Below are positions 1 to 6,843 of a DNA stretch of 12,243 nt, piece by piece. Under the pieces are notes generated by a model, which made no database searches, was not told the origin of the DNA, and saw nothing but the letters and a program-made list of their open reading frames with translations. The DNA lies in the NCBI GenBank assembly GCA_016207695.1, contig JACQPC010000063.1, positions 1-12,243 on the forward strand. Reading direction: 5' to 3'. The stretch's first letter is position 1, and each line of letters starts with the position of its first letter. A program made the position numbers and the translations under genes. The DNA is from Candidatus Doudnabacteria bacterium (lineage in GTDB: Bacteria; Patescibacteriota; Doudnabacteria; UBA920; O2-02-FULL-48-8).

Positions 1-2
1 CA

Positions 3-1082
3 AAAGATAATCTAAAAAAAGGTCTGTTTGCGGTAAGTAGGGTTGTGGGGGTTGGGAATCCCTTGCAGGTTTTGAATAATATTTTAGTAAAAACCGACCA
101 AGGGCGAATCAGGCTTTCTTCAACAAATTTAGAAATAGGGGTTAATACTTGGGTTGGTGGCAAAATTGAGGAAGAGGGGGCGCTTACCGTGCCAGCCAAG
201 CTTATTAATGAATATATAAACAACCTTCCCACAGAAAAAGTTCAACTGACAGTCAAAGACACAACTCTAAATCTAATTTCAGAGAATTATAAAACCAATA
301 TTAAGGGATTGTCTTCTGAAGACTTTCCGCTGATCCCCCAAATTACCGACGAAGCCTTCGCCAAAATTGACGGGGCAGAGCTTAGGGATGTCTTGTCAGA
401 AACCATCTGGGCTGCGGCTGCCAATGAAACACAGCCGGAAATCTCCGGAATTTTCATGGCTTTTGACGCGGATAAGCTGCGGGTTGCCGCAACGGACCGC
501 TACCGGCTGGCTGAAAGAATTGCCCAGCTTAAGGAGCCGGTCCGGGGGGCAAGAGACGTTATTGTGCCTTTTCGCACCATTAGCGAGTTGTATAAAATAT
601 TAAGCGTTTCTGCTGGTGTTGTTGAGGTTTATTTTTCGGAAACCCAGGTGCTGTTCAAAATTGATGAAACCGAGCTGATCTCCCGCTTAATCGACGGGCA
701 ATACCCGGATTACCAGCAAATAATCCCAAAAAGTTTCAAGACCGAAGCTACAGTCCCTCGTGAGGAATTGATTCATGCTATTAAGGCCACTTCTCTCTTT
801 GCTTCCGAGTCCAACAATGTTCAGTTGGAGGTTTCCGAAGGTAATGGAGTCAAGGTTACGGCCTCCTCTGCGGCAGCCGGCGAAAACGAAACCGTGGTCA
901 AAGCCAAGGTAGTAGGCTCTGCAAACAGCGCCATGTTTAATTTCCGCTACTTGCTTGATTGCTTGAATAATTTGCGCGAGGCTAATGTGGTGGTAAAAAT
1001 GATCAACGACTCCTCTCCTGCCATGATTGTCCCCGAAGGCCGGACCAACTATTCCTACATTGTCATGCCGATAAAAACCTGA
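3..1082 (+). CDS. dnaN: DNA polymerase III beta subunit (sliding clamp), 5' end cut by window
   Basis: DnaN forms a ring that tethers the replicative polymerase and other DNA-handling proteins to DNA. The frame is open to the left edge. Codons 3-44 read KDNLKKGLFAVSRV, the usual start of a clamp, so the GTG at 45 is internal and the true start lies just outside the window. The 359 visible residues are close to the family's usual length of about 370, so only a few residues are missing. Clamp landmarks are NPLQVLNNIL, TNLEIGV, ATDRYRLAER, a VIVPFRTISEL segment opening the middle domain, LIDGQYPDYQQIIP, and the C-terminal YIVMPIKT, which resembles the family's terminal MPIR-like strand. It ends in TGA. 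recF follows after 9 bases on the same strand, a classical origin-region order. The identification is very secure. Confidence 0.97.
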   Translation, partial: KDNLKKGLFAVSRVVGVGNPLQVLNNILVKTDQGRIRLSSTNLEIGVNTWVGGKIEEEGALTVPAKLINEYINNLPTEKVQLTVKDTTLNLISENYKTNIKGLSSEDFPLIPQITDEAFAKIDGAELRDVLSETIWAAAANETQPEISGIFMAFDADKLRVAATDRYRLAERIAQLKEPVRGARDVIVPFRTISELYKILSVSAGVVEVYFSETQVLFKIDETELISRLIDGQYPDYQQIIPKSFKTEATVPREELIHAIKATSLFASESNNVQLEVSEGNGVKVTASSAAAGENETVVKAKVVGSANSAMFNFRYLLDCLNNLREANVVVKMINDSSPAMIVPEGRTNYSYIVMPIKT

Positions 1083-1086
1083 AGGG
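1081..1086 (+). promoter_or_regulatory. Shine-Dalgarno site of recF
   Basis: GAAGGG overlaps the dnaN TGA stop (1080-1082) and lies 5 bases before the recF ATG at 1092. It supports this start and suggests that recF is translated from the dnaN message. Clear Shine-Dalgarno sites are rare in this window. Confidence 0.6.
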
Positions 1087-1091
1087 TTTTT

Positions 1092-2165
1092 ATGCAGTTA
1101 ACCAAAGTTCAACTTCAGAATTTCCGGAATTATAACAAAGCCGAGGTCAACTTAAGTTCTGACCTCGTCTTAATTTTGGGGGAAAACGCCTCCGGCAAGA
1201 CTAATTTTTTGGAAAGCATCTATTATTTATCAACGCTTTACTCCTTCCGCGCCCCTGATTCATCGCTTACTAATTTGCAGGCTGATTTTTTTTCGATCAA
1301 GGGAGCAAACCAAGCGCATGAGTATGAGGTTGTTGTTGAGAAGAGCCCAAAAACCCGCCGCGGACTGAAAATTGACGCAGTCAAAGTCAAAAAGCCGGCT
1401 TGGAGTTCATTTCAGACAGTCTTGTTTGAGCCAAGCGATCTTAATCTGTTTACGCTGGGGCCGAGCATGCGGCGCAGATATTTGAATCAGGCTATTTCGC
1501 AGAAAGACAAGATTTATGCGGCCGATATGGCAAGTCTGGAGCACGTGTTAAAACAAAAAACCGCCCTGCTTAAGGAAATTGCGGAAAACCGAGCCAAGTC
1601 AAGCCAGCTGATGTTTTGGAACGAGCAGCTTGAGCAGATATCCAGCAGGATAAAGGAGGCCCGGGCGTTTTTTTTAGATTTTTTGCAAGCCAGATTTGAG
1701 GAAGTTTATAAGAACTTGACAGGTTTTGGAAGCAGCTTTGCAGTTGAATATAAAACCCAACCTGTCACCCTCGAATCTTTAAAAGTGCATATTGAGGCTG
1801 AAGTTTGGGCTGGCATTTGTTTAATCGGGCCGCACCGGGATGATTTTTTGGTCAAAAAAGACAGCGGGCCGAACATCTATAATTCCTCCCGCGGCGAACT
1901 GCGCTCCCAGGTTTTGGCCATGAAACTCCTGCAGGCGGAATATTTGTCGGACAAAGAAAAACCAGGCACCAGTGAAGCGGTGCCTGGCAGGCCAGTAATT
2001 CTACTGGATGACGTGTTTTCCGAGCTGGATGAAACGCGCCGCGCCAAATTGATTGAAAACCTCTCTGGCAATCAGATTTTTATCACTTCCACCGAAGAGC
2101 ACCATTTACCTAAGCTGAAAAGTGATGCCCAGATTTTGAAAGTGGAAAATAATCAGATAAAATAA
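1092..2165 (+). CDS. recF: DNA replication and repair protein RecF
   Basis: RecF is an SMC-like ABC ATPase that loads RecA, with RecO and RecR, at single-strand gaps. The 357-residue product has the Walker A motif GENASGKT at residues 30-37, the RecF hallmark GPHRDDF in the C-terminal half, a signature-like SSRGELRSQVLAMKLL helix, Walker B ILLDDVFSELDE, and the final QIFITSTE switch strand. Length is normal for the family (about 360). The stretch between the signature helix and Walker B is about 9 residues longer than in E. coli RecF. The extra residues (PGTSEAVPG, 291-299) are encoded by a perfect hairpin sequence, noted separately. The gene follows dnaN closely and ends 8 bases from a convergent gene. 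No gyrB follows, although it often does elsewhere. Confidence 0.95.
   Translation: MQLTKVQLQNFRNYNKAEVNLSSDLVLILGENASGKTNFLESIYYLSTLYSFRAPDSSLTNLQADFFSIKGANQAHEYEVVVEKSPKTRRGLKIDAVKVKKPAWSSFQTVLFEPSDLNLFTLGPSMRRRYLNQAISQKDKIYAADMASLEHVLKQKTALLKEIAENRAKSSQLMFWNEQLEQISSRIKEARAFFLDFLQARFEEVYKNLTGFGSSFAVEYKTQPVTLESLKVHIEAEVWAGICLIGPHRDDFLVKKDSGPNIYNSSRGELRSQVLAMKLLQAEYLSDKEKPGTSEAVPGRPVILLDDVFSELDETRRAKLIENLSGNQIFITSTEEHHLPKLKSDAQILKVENNQIK
1962..1987. repeat. Perfect 9-bp inverted repeat with 8-base loop inside recF (REP-like)
   Basis: CCAGGCACC (1962-1970) and GGTGCCTGG (1979-1987) are exact reverse complements around an 8-base loop. The element encodes residues 291-299 of RecF, a linker that is extra compared with E. 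coli RecF. It resembles short GC-rich REP-type palindromes. No second full copy was found in this window, so its status as a dispersed repeat is inference. Confidence 0.6.
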
Positions 2166-2173
2166 TAAAAAAC

Positions 2174-2740
2174 TTAATCGCCGACTTGGCCTTTGGTTTT
2201 GTCCTCGGGCGGAAGCTGGTCGTAAAGGTCCAGGATCAGTTTTTCGATGGCTGTGGGATTGGCCACCTTGGTAAACTCGAATCTCACAGTTTCTCCGGCT
2301 GTTTGAACATACACATTGCCGAAGTCCAAAAAAGTTTCAAAAAACCCGTGCACTTCGGCCGTGACATCCTGCAGCCGGTTTAAATGCAGTTCGGAAATAG
2401 TGTGCCTGATTAAGCTGGTTTGAGTAATATCCACGATGCGTTCATTGGTGATGATTTGAATATTTAAATAATAAATCACCCAAAGAATCAAGAGCCCAAG
2501 CATGAGAAACATCAGATAAATGCTCTTAATGAGATTGTAAATTTCTATGTATGGCGAAACGAGGATTTGTGGAGCATATTGTTTGATTAGACCATCCCCT
2601 ACCAACAATATGGCCACGAAGAGAGCCCAGGCCAAGAGCTTGAGAACCAGTACGAACCAATGCTGGCGGATTATCAAATAGATTTTTTCACCTTCTTGCT
2701 GCCCGGGGAATAAGGTTTTTTCAACGTTTAGCCAGCGCAT
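2174..2740 (-). CDS. Two-TM membrane protein with bacterial PH (bPH2/DUF304-like) domain
   Basis: This 188-residue protein begins with a short cytoplasmic-looking segment (FPGQQEGEKIYLIIRQHW) typical of bacterial PH-domain membrane proteins. Two hydrophobic helices follow at about residues 28-47 and 74-92. The region from about 93 to 172 looks like a bPH domain: ITNERIVDITQTSL, a SELHLNRLQDVTAEV segment, then LDFGNVYVQTAG. The family is widespread and its molecular role is poorly defined; membrane-associated scaffolding is a guess. It is the last gene of the minus-strand cluster. Its ATG shares one base with the stop of the upstream 74-residue gene (TAATG at 2742-2738), which indicates coupled translation. 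No terminator hairpin is visible between its stop and recF. Confidence 0.85.
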   Translation of the reverse strand: MRWLNVEKTLFPGQQEGEKIYLIIRQHWFVLVLKLLAWALFVAILLVGDGLIKQYAPQILVSPYIEIYNLIKSIYLMFLMLGLLILWVIYYLNIQIITNERIVDITQTSLIRHTISELHLNRLQDVTAEVHGFFETFLDFGNVYVQTAGETVRFEFTKVANPTAIEKLILDLYDQLPPEDKTKGQVGD

Positions 2741-2964
2741 TAAAATTTGAGTAGATTAAGATTATCAACTGCGGCGCCGTAGAGCCCGGCGGCGATGACT
2801 ATGTATAAGAGCGAGACGGCAAAAGCTAAAAGCTTGTTTTTTCCAAATCGGATTAGGGCATACATGGCCAGCATGCTGTAAATAACAAACACAGCCATGA
2901 TCAGGTAAAACACCAGCGCGATAACGGCGTGGGTAAGGCTTGCGGGTTGATAAATTGGAGTCAT
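2740..2964 (-). CDS. Small two-TM membrane protein of unknown function
   Basis: This is a 74-residue protein with hydrophobic helices at about residues 12-37 and 45-66, separated by a short basic loop (RFGKNK). By the positive-inside rule this suggests both termini lie outside. I do not recognise a family, and there is no signal peptidase site. That it is a real gene is supported by its exact junctions: its ATG overlaps the ruvB stop by one base (TAATG at 2966-2962), and its own stop overlaps the next ATG in the same way. The tight linkage to the PH-domain gene suggests that the two membrane proteins work together (inference). Confidence 0.75.
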   Translation of the reverse strand: MTPIYQPASLTHAVIALVFYLIMAVFVIYSMLAMYALIRFGKNKLLAFAVSLLYIVIAAGLYGAAVDNLNLLKF

Positions 2965-4001
2965 TAAAGTAATGTCTGTTTCTGATCCCGGGGGATTTTT
3001 TTAAGATGTTTATATGCAGCCGGCGTGGCCACCCGCCCTTTAGGTGTGCGGACAATCAGGCCGAGCCTAAGCAGATAAGGTTCATGAATGTCTTCGATGG
3101 TGTCTGCCTCTTCCGAGGTGGCAGCGGCCAAGGAAGACAATCCTACCGGACCGCCGGCAAATTTTTCTATCAAAACCTCCAGCATGCGCCTATCGTTGGC
3201 ATCTAGTCCCAAATCATCGACCTCTAGCTGATTTAATGCCTCAAGCGCTATATTTCTGCTAAGCTTGCCCGAAGCCTTGATTTGGGCGTAGTCCCGCACC
3301 CGCTTGAGCAGACGATTGGCAATTCTAGGCGTGCGGCGGGCGCGCAGAGCCACCTCTTTTTTGCTGGCCGAATCGATTTTGATTTTGAGAATTTTACTGG
3401 AGCGCTCGAGAATCTGTTCTATTTCGTCGGGTTCATAATAATCCAACCGGTAAGTCATCCCGAACCGGTCGCGCAAGGGCGAAGAGATAAGGCCAACGCG
3501 CGTGGTCGCTCCAATTAACGTGAACTTGGGTAAATCCAGGCGCAAGGCTTTGGCTCCTGCTCCCTTGCCCAGCACAATGTCCAGGCAGTAGTCTTCCATG
3601 GCAGGATAAAGAATCTCCTCGACTATCTTGGGCAGCCGATGAATTTCGTCAATGAATAAAATATCGTTATTGGAAAGGTTGGTCAAAAGTGCGGCAAGAT
3701 CTCCAGTTTTTTCGATTGCAGGTCCAGAAGTAACCTTGATATTGGTGCCGACCTCGCGGGCAATAATATGGGCCAGAGTTGTCTTGCCCAGTCCCGGCGG
3801 GCCATAAAGCAAGAGGTGTTCCAGGGTTTCTGATCGCAGTCTAGCTGCGTCAATGAGGATTTTAAGGTTGTCTTTGATTTTGGTTTGCCCTACATATTCA
3901 GCCAGCGTTTGGGGGCGCAGGGTTGCTTCAAAAAATTGCTCGGAAGTTACGGCCTTGGGGGTCGCAAGATCGTTTGTTTCTGTAAGATTTTTCTCGATCA
4001 T
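2964..4001 (-). CDS. ruvB: Holliday junction branch migration ATPase RuvB
   Basis: RuvB is the hexameric AAA+ motor that, with RuvA, drives branch migration of Holliday junctions. The 345-residue protein has the normal length. It shows Walker A GPPGLGKT (residues 67-74), Walker [11 protein letters not shown] with D118-E119, sensor segment IGATTR, the SPLRDRFG arginine-finger region (about 174-181) and a C-terminal winged helix ([20 protein letters not shown]). ruvA and ruvC are not in the window. It lies 18 bases after the aminopeptidase gene and has its own likely extended -10 promoter (4008-4016). That element is so close to the ATG that the transcript would begin at or near the start codon. 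Two membrane-protein genes follow through TAATG overlaps. Confidence 0.99.
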   Translation of the reverse strand: MIEKNLTETNDLATPKAVTSEQFFEATLRPQTLAEYVGQTKIKDNLKILIDAARLRSETLEHLLLYGPPGLGKTTLAHIIAREVGTNIKVTSGPAIEKTGDLAALLTNLSNNDILFIDEIHRLPKIVEEILYPAMEDYCLDIVLGKGAGAKALRLDLPKFTLIGATTRVGLISSPLRDRFGMTYRLDYYEPDEIEQILERSSKILKIKIDSASKKEVALRARRTPRIANRLLKRVRDYAQIKASGKLSRNIALEALNQLEVDDLGLDANDRRMLEVLIEKFAGGPVGLSSLAAATSEEADTIEDIHEPYLLRLGLIVRTPKGRVATPAAYKHLKKIPRDQKQTLL

Positions 4002-4007
4002 GCTTTT

Positions 4008-4016
4008 AGTATAGCA
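4008..4016 (-). promoter_or_regulatory. Extended -10 promoter of ruvB, predicted leaderless
   Basis: Read on the minus strand this is TGC-TATACT, an extended -10 element. It is followed by 6 bases and then the ruvB ATG at 4001. Standard sigma-70 spacing puts the transcription start on the A of that ATG. No convincing -35 box or Shine-Dalgarno site is seen, which fits an extended -10, leaderless design. Confidence 0.5.
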
Positions 4017-4019
4017 TTT

Positions 4020-5261
4020 TTAGAGCACAAATTGCCCGTGGCGGTAGATAATTTTCTCTTTGCCATTTTTAAGGTGAGCAATCACGGTTCGGTCCGAAGT
4101 TGAGACAATGTCGGTATGCACCGATGAATCATTAAATCCTAAAGCCCCGGCTTGCTTTTTGGAAAGCTTTGCTGGGTTGCCGGCATAAGTGTCGCGATAC
4201 GACATGCCGAGCGCAATATGAGTATTGCCATTTGGTCCGCCCATGTTTTCGTCAAATAATGTTTCAGCCATAAACTTGGTAATCCGAGAAAAGCGGCGAT
4301 CAGTTAAGGAAAATTCTCCCACCCGATCAGCTCCGGCCGTAGCAATCATTTCTTTCAAAAGCTTTCCATTAATTTTTGCTCGGCTTTTTATTACTTTGCC
4401 GTTTTCAAACCAAAGTTCAATGCCGGCTACCTTGTTGCTATAGCGGTAAAGGGGTTGATTAAATCCTGCCCACCCTTCGGTTCCGCGCCAATCTGGAGAA
4501 GTAAATAACTCAAAGCTTGGGATGTTTCGTCCGCTGCCGCCCAGCCATAACCTTTTCTCACCAATTTTAATCCAAAGATTTATATCAGGGCCAACAATAT
4601 GCAAGCGATCGATTTTAGGCGTGAGGTTATTGAGCCGGCGACGGTAGTATTCCAATTTACGATAAACTTCTTTCCATTTTGCGATGGGGTTCTTTTCATC
4701 AAGAAAGCAGGCCTTGATAATTTGGTTCCAGTAGGCCTTCTGTGACAACCCTGCCTCTTTCGCCATGGCTTTTGTGCCATAGAGCGCTATTGTCCAGGTG
4801 AACTTTCCCTGCCATTCTTTTTTATGCCGCCAGTCCATAAACGGCTTAAGTGCCACTCCACGCCGCATAATTTTTTTTGGGTCTACGCCCACAAGCGCGT
4901 GCGGGTCAGCATCGGCCAGAATAAAAACGGAGTGGTCCATCTGCTCGACCAGACCCTTAAGATACTTATGAGGGAAGTGATCCATTTGATGATCCTGGGC
5001 ATGCTCATAGAAATATCGGGTGAAACTCTCGTTGCGACGCCGGTCTCCTTGTTCGTCATCCGGAGAATAGTGGGGCAGCACATGGCCGCCAGCGTCAATT
5101 ACAGCGTTACAGACGGCTAAATACAGCCTGCGTCCGGATTCACTGCTTGAAATGCGCACCACATCACCTTTTTTGATGCCCTTGCCGCCTCCGAGCGCGA
5201 ATCGAACCAGCACTTCAGCATACCGATCGAGAATAATTTGTGAAGGTTGATAGTTTTTCAT
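4020..5261 (-). CDS. M29-family metallo-aminopeptidase (AmpS/AmpT-like)
   Basis: This is a 413-residue member of peptidase family M29, a two-metal cytoplasmic aminopeptidase that removes N-terminal residues from peptides. The expected ligands are in order: E251 (in NIPSFELFTSPD), E316 (VGEFSLTD), H348 (NTHIALGMSY), and H382 with D384 (SSVHTDIVS). Two of these fall at nearly the same numbers as in Thermus aminopeptidase T. E338 and Y355 around H348 are candidates for the general base and transition-state residues. Length matches the family (about 400-415). It starts in an ATGA overlap with the end of vanW (5261-5258), so translation is probably coupled. It has no signal peptide. Peptide recycling is the likely role; the exact specificity cannot be read from sequence. 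Confidence 0.93.
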   Translation of the reverse strand: MKNYQPSQIILDRYAEVLVRFALGGGKGIKKGDVVRISSSESGRRLYLAVCNAVIDAGGHVLPHYSPDDEQGDRRRNESFTRYFYEHAQDHQMDHFPHKYLKGLVEQMDHSVFILADADPHALVGVDPKKIMRRGVALKPFMDWRHKKEWQGKFTWTIALYGTKAMAKEAGLSQKAYWNQIIKACFLDEKNPIAKWKEVYRKLEYYRRRLNNLTPKIDRLHIVGPDINLWIKIGEKRLWLGGSGRNIPSFELFTSPDWRGTEGWAGFNQPLYRYSNKVAGIELWFENGKVIKSRAKINGKLLKEMIATAGADRVGEFSLTDRRFSRITKFMAETLFDENMGGPNGNTHIALGMSYRDTYAGNPAKLSKKQAGALGFNDSSVHTDIVSTSDRTVIAHLKNGKEKIIYRHGQFVL

Positions 5262-6379
5262 GTCGGCTCTATCGCTTGCGGATTGGGGGTGGTTGCTTGT
5301 TCTACGGGGTAAAACAGAGCCGGGGGAAGGTAAGTGCTTTTGAACACTTGCTCGGTGACAGCGCCGTTTAAGCGCACGCGTCTGGTCCAGGCAGCTTTCA
5401 TAGAGCCGTCCGACTTTTTATCGTATTGGGTTGGGCCATCAAATTCAACGGTGCGGTCATCCTTGGTTCCGTAGAAATCAAAGAATAGTTTGGTGCCTTC
5501 AACCCGAGTCCAAATAAGCATATCCGAAGAGAGGTTATTGACGAATTTAAGATCAGTAAAGCCGGGATAAATCGTGGCATCCGTGCCTTGCGGGGCATAA
5601 TATTTTACGGCAAAAGAGTGGTTCCGCCGTTCAGTAATGGGGAGTCCCGCATTCATGGTTGCCCGAAAGGTGGTGGAGGAGACCTGGCATAGGCCTCCGC
5701 CGAATTCTGGCACGACCCCGGTGCGCTTAATCACCAATTCGGGCAAAAAGCCGTTTTTGGCATCCACATCGCCCAAAAATTTATTAAACGAAAACTCTTC
5801 GCCTGGCTTAAGAATAATCCCGTTGAATTTGGCTGCTCCGACTTTAATATTATGGCTGCGGTTTTTGGACGAGCCAGAAAAGTTAGATTCACCACTAGCC
5901 ACCAGCTCGTTAATGCCGAGGCTGTTAGTTTGGGCAAGCTTAACTGGAGATTGTGAAGTCAGGACTGGCAAGTTTATCGTGGACAGGGGACTTAACAGAG
6001 ACTGGTAAAGTTGATGCATATCTACCACCTGTCCATCTTGTCCTGGGTCAAATTCTATTGCTCGGGTTTTTTCAATGGTTAAGCGAGCGGCTTTGGGTTC
6101 TTGGTTGATCGCTTGGACCATCTCTTCAATTGATGTTATGTCAGAGGAGGGGAAAAGTTTGCCCGAGGGCCGCGGGTCGCCTACTCCAGTGATTTCTCGC
6201 CGGATCACGGCCAACAAGGGTCCCTCATTTCTGACTGAAAGGCTTGTGATGTCGCTGCCTGCGGTTTCCACTTCCCTAAACTTGTCTTTAAATTGGATTG
6301 TTTTAGCTAAGCTTAGGGTTGGAGTTAGCAGAAGCACTACTGCCAGGACAAGTATTTTTTTAGGGCATGATGTGAACAT
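5258..6379 (-). CDS. Secreted VanW-family protein
   Basis: I place the start at the ATG at 6379, giving 373 residues. The open frame continues upstream to an ATG at 6523, but those 48 residues lie inside tsaE in another frame and would bury the signal peptide. From 6379 the protein starts with a textbook export signal: basic KK at 7-8, hydrophobic core to about residue 22, and a probable cut after S-L-A at residue 25. The VanW domain spans roughly residues 155-285. It includes LKPGEEFSFNKFLG, the hallmark GGGLCQVSST with C231, and RRNHSFAVKYY. VanW domains occur in cell-envelope proteins, but their biochemical role is not established. The gene overlaps the end of tsaE by 20 bases and the aminopeptidase start by ATGA. 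A Pro/Thr-rich C-terminus ends the protein. Confidence 0.92.
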   Translation of the reverse strand: MFTSCPKKILVLAVVLLLTPTLSLAKTIQFKDKFREVETAGSDITSLSVRNEGPLLAVIRREITGVGDPRPSGKLFPSSDITSIEEMVQAINQEPKAARLTIEKTRAIEFDPGQDGQVVDMHQLYQSLLSPLSTINLPVLTSQSPVKLAQTNSLGINELVASGESNFSGSSKNRSHNIKVGAAKFNGIILKPGEEFSFNKFLGDVDAKNGFLPELVIKRTGVVPEFGGGLCQVSSTTFRATMNAGLPITERRNHSFAVKYYAPQGTDATIYPGFTDLKFVNNLSSDMLIWTRVEGTKLFFDFYGTKDDRTVEFDGPTQYDKKSDGSMKAAWTRRVRLNGAVTEQVFKSTYLPPALFYPVEQATTPNPQAIEPT

Positions 6380-6782
6380 TGCGCTTGCTTTGATTAACGA
6401 TGTCAAGATGGATAAGCATATTACACTTTTTCGCCAACTTTGGGAATTTGTCAATCCACTCCACGACCACAATCCGCCGCCGGCTTGCCAGGATCTCGCC
6501 AAGGCCCAGAGCATCAAGCTCATCCAATTTAGTTATACGATAAAGATCCAAATGGTAAAGTCTTCGTTTTCCTGGCAGGGAGAAGGCCGACATGATGATA
6601 AATGTTGGGCTTGCTATTTTTTTAATTCCTAAGGCAGCTGCGAAAGCTTTGATAAACGTGGTTTTGCCGCTTCCCAAACTTCCAGAAAGCCCAAGGGAAA
6701 AATCTTTATCCTTGTGTTTATAAGCCAACCCGGCAGCCAGGGCCCTAACTTGCTTTAAGTTTAGCTTGGTTAGGATTTGCAT
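6360..6782 (-). CDS. tsaE: tRNA t6A37 threonylcarbamoyladenosine biosynthesis ATPase TsaE
   Basis: TsaE is the small ATPase that drives turnover of the TsaB-TsaD complex, which makes N6-threonylcarbamoyladenosine at position 37 of ANN-decoding tRNAs. The 140-residue protein has Walker A GSLGSGKT (34-41), the family motif SPTF (58-61), HLDLYRI (77-83) and the conserved VVEW near E108. Length is normal (about 130-160). tsaB, tsaC and tsaD are not in the window. It is the first gene of the minus-strand cluster, driven by a promoter in the divergent gap (-10 TACAAT, 5 bases before the ATG). No Shine-Dalgarno site is evident. vanW starts 20 bases before its stop. Confidence 0.95.
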   Translation of the reverse strand: MQILTKLNLKQVRALAAGLAYKHKDKDFSLGLSGSLGSGKTTFIKAFAAALGIKKIASPTFIIMSAFSLPGKRRLYHLDLYRITKLDELDALGLGEILASRRRIVVVEWIDKFPKLAKKCNMLIHLDIVNQSKRNVHIMP

Positions 6783-6787
6783 AAGTT

Positions 6788-6817
6788 ATTGTAGCGTAAG
6801 TTGACAAGTTGGTGCAA
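6788..6817 (-). promoter_or_regulatory. Candidate tsaE promoter, interleaved with the divergent promoter
   Basis: On the minus strand, TTGCAC (6817-6812) and TACAAT (6793-6788) are separated by 18 bases. The -10 ends 5 bases before the tsaE ATG, so the mRNA would be leaderless or nearly so. The -35 match is weak (3 of 6); the -10 matches 5 of 6. Confidence 0.45.
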
Positions 6818-6829
6818 AGAACCTATATT
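6801..6829 (+). promoter_or_regulatory. Near-consensus sigma-70 promoter for the DHH gene
   Basis: TTGACA (6801-6806) is a perfect -35 box. A 17-base spacer leads to TATATT (6824-6829), a 5-of-6 -10 box. Predicted transcription starts near 6836-6838, leaving only 6-8 bases before the ATG at 6844 and no Shine-Dalgarno site. This is the best promoter in the window. Confidence 0.75.
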
Positions 6830-6843
6830 ACTAGGCTAATTTT

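Noticed and set aside
45..1082. GTG at 45 as the start of dnaN
   Set aside because: The upstream codons to the window edge encode a typical clamp N-terminus in the same frame, so the GTG is internal and the gene is simply cut by the window.
6380..6523. N-terminal 48-residue extension of the VanW protein starting at 6523
   Set aside because: It lies wholly inside tsaE in another frame, is Trp/Ser-rich without family similarity, and would place the signal peptide in the middle of the protein.
6075..6632. 185-residue plus-strand open frame opposite vanW and tsaE
   Set aside because: It is antisense to two well-identified genes, has no recognisable motif and no promoter or ribosome binding site.
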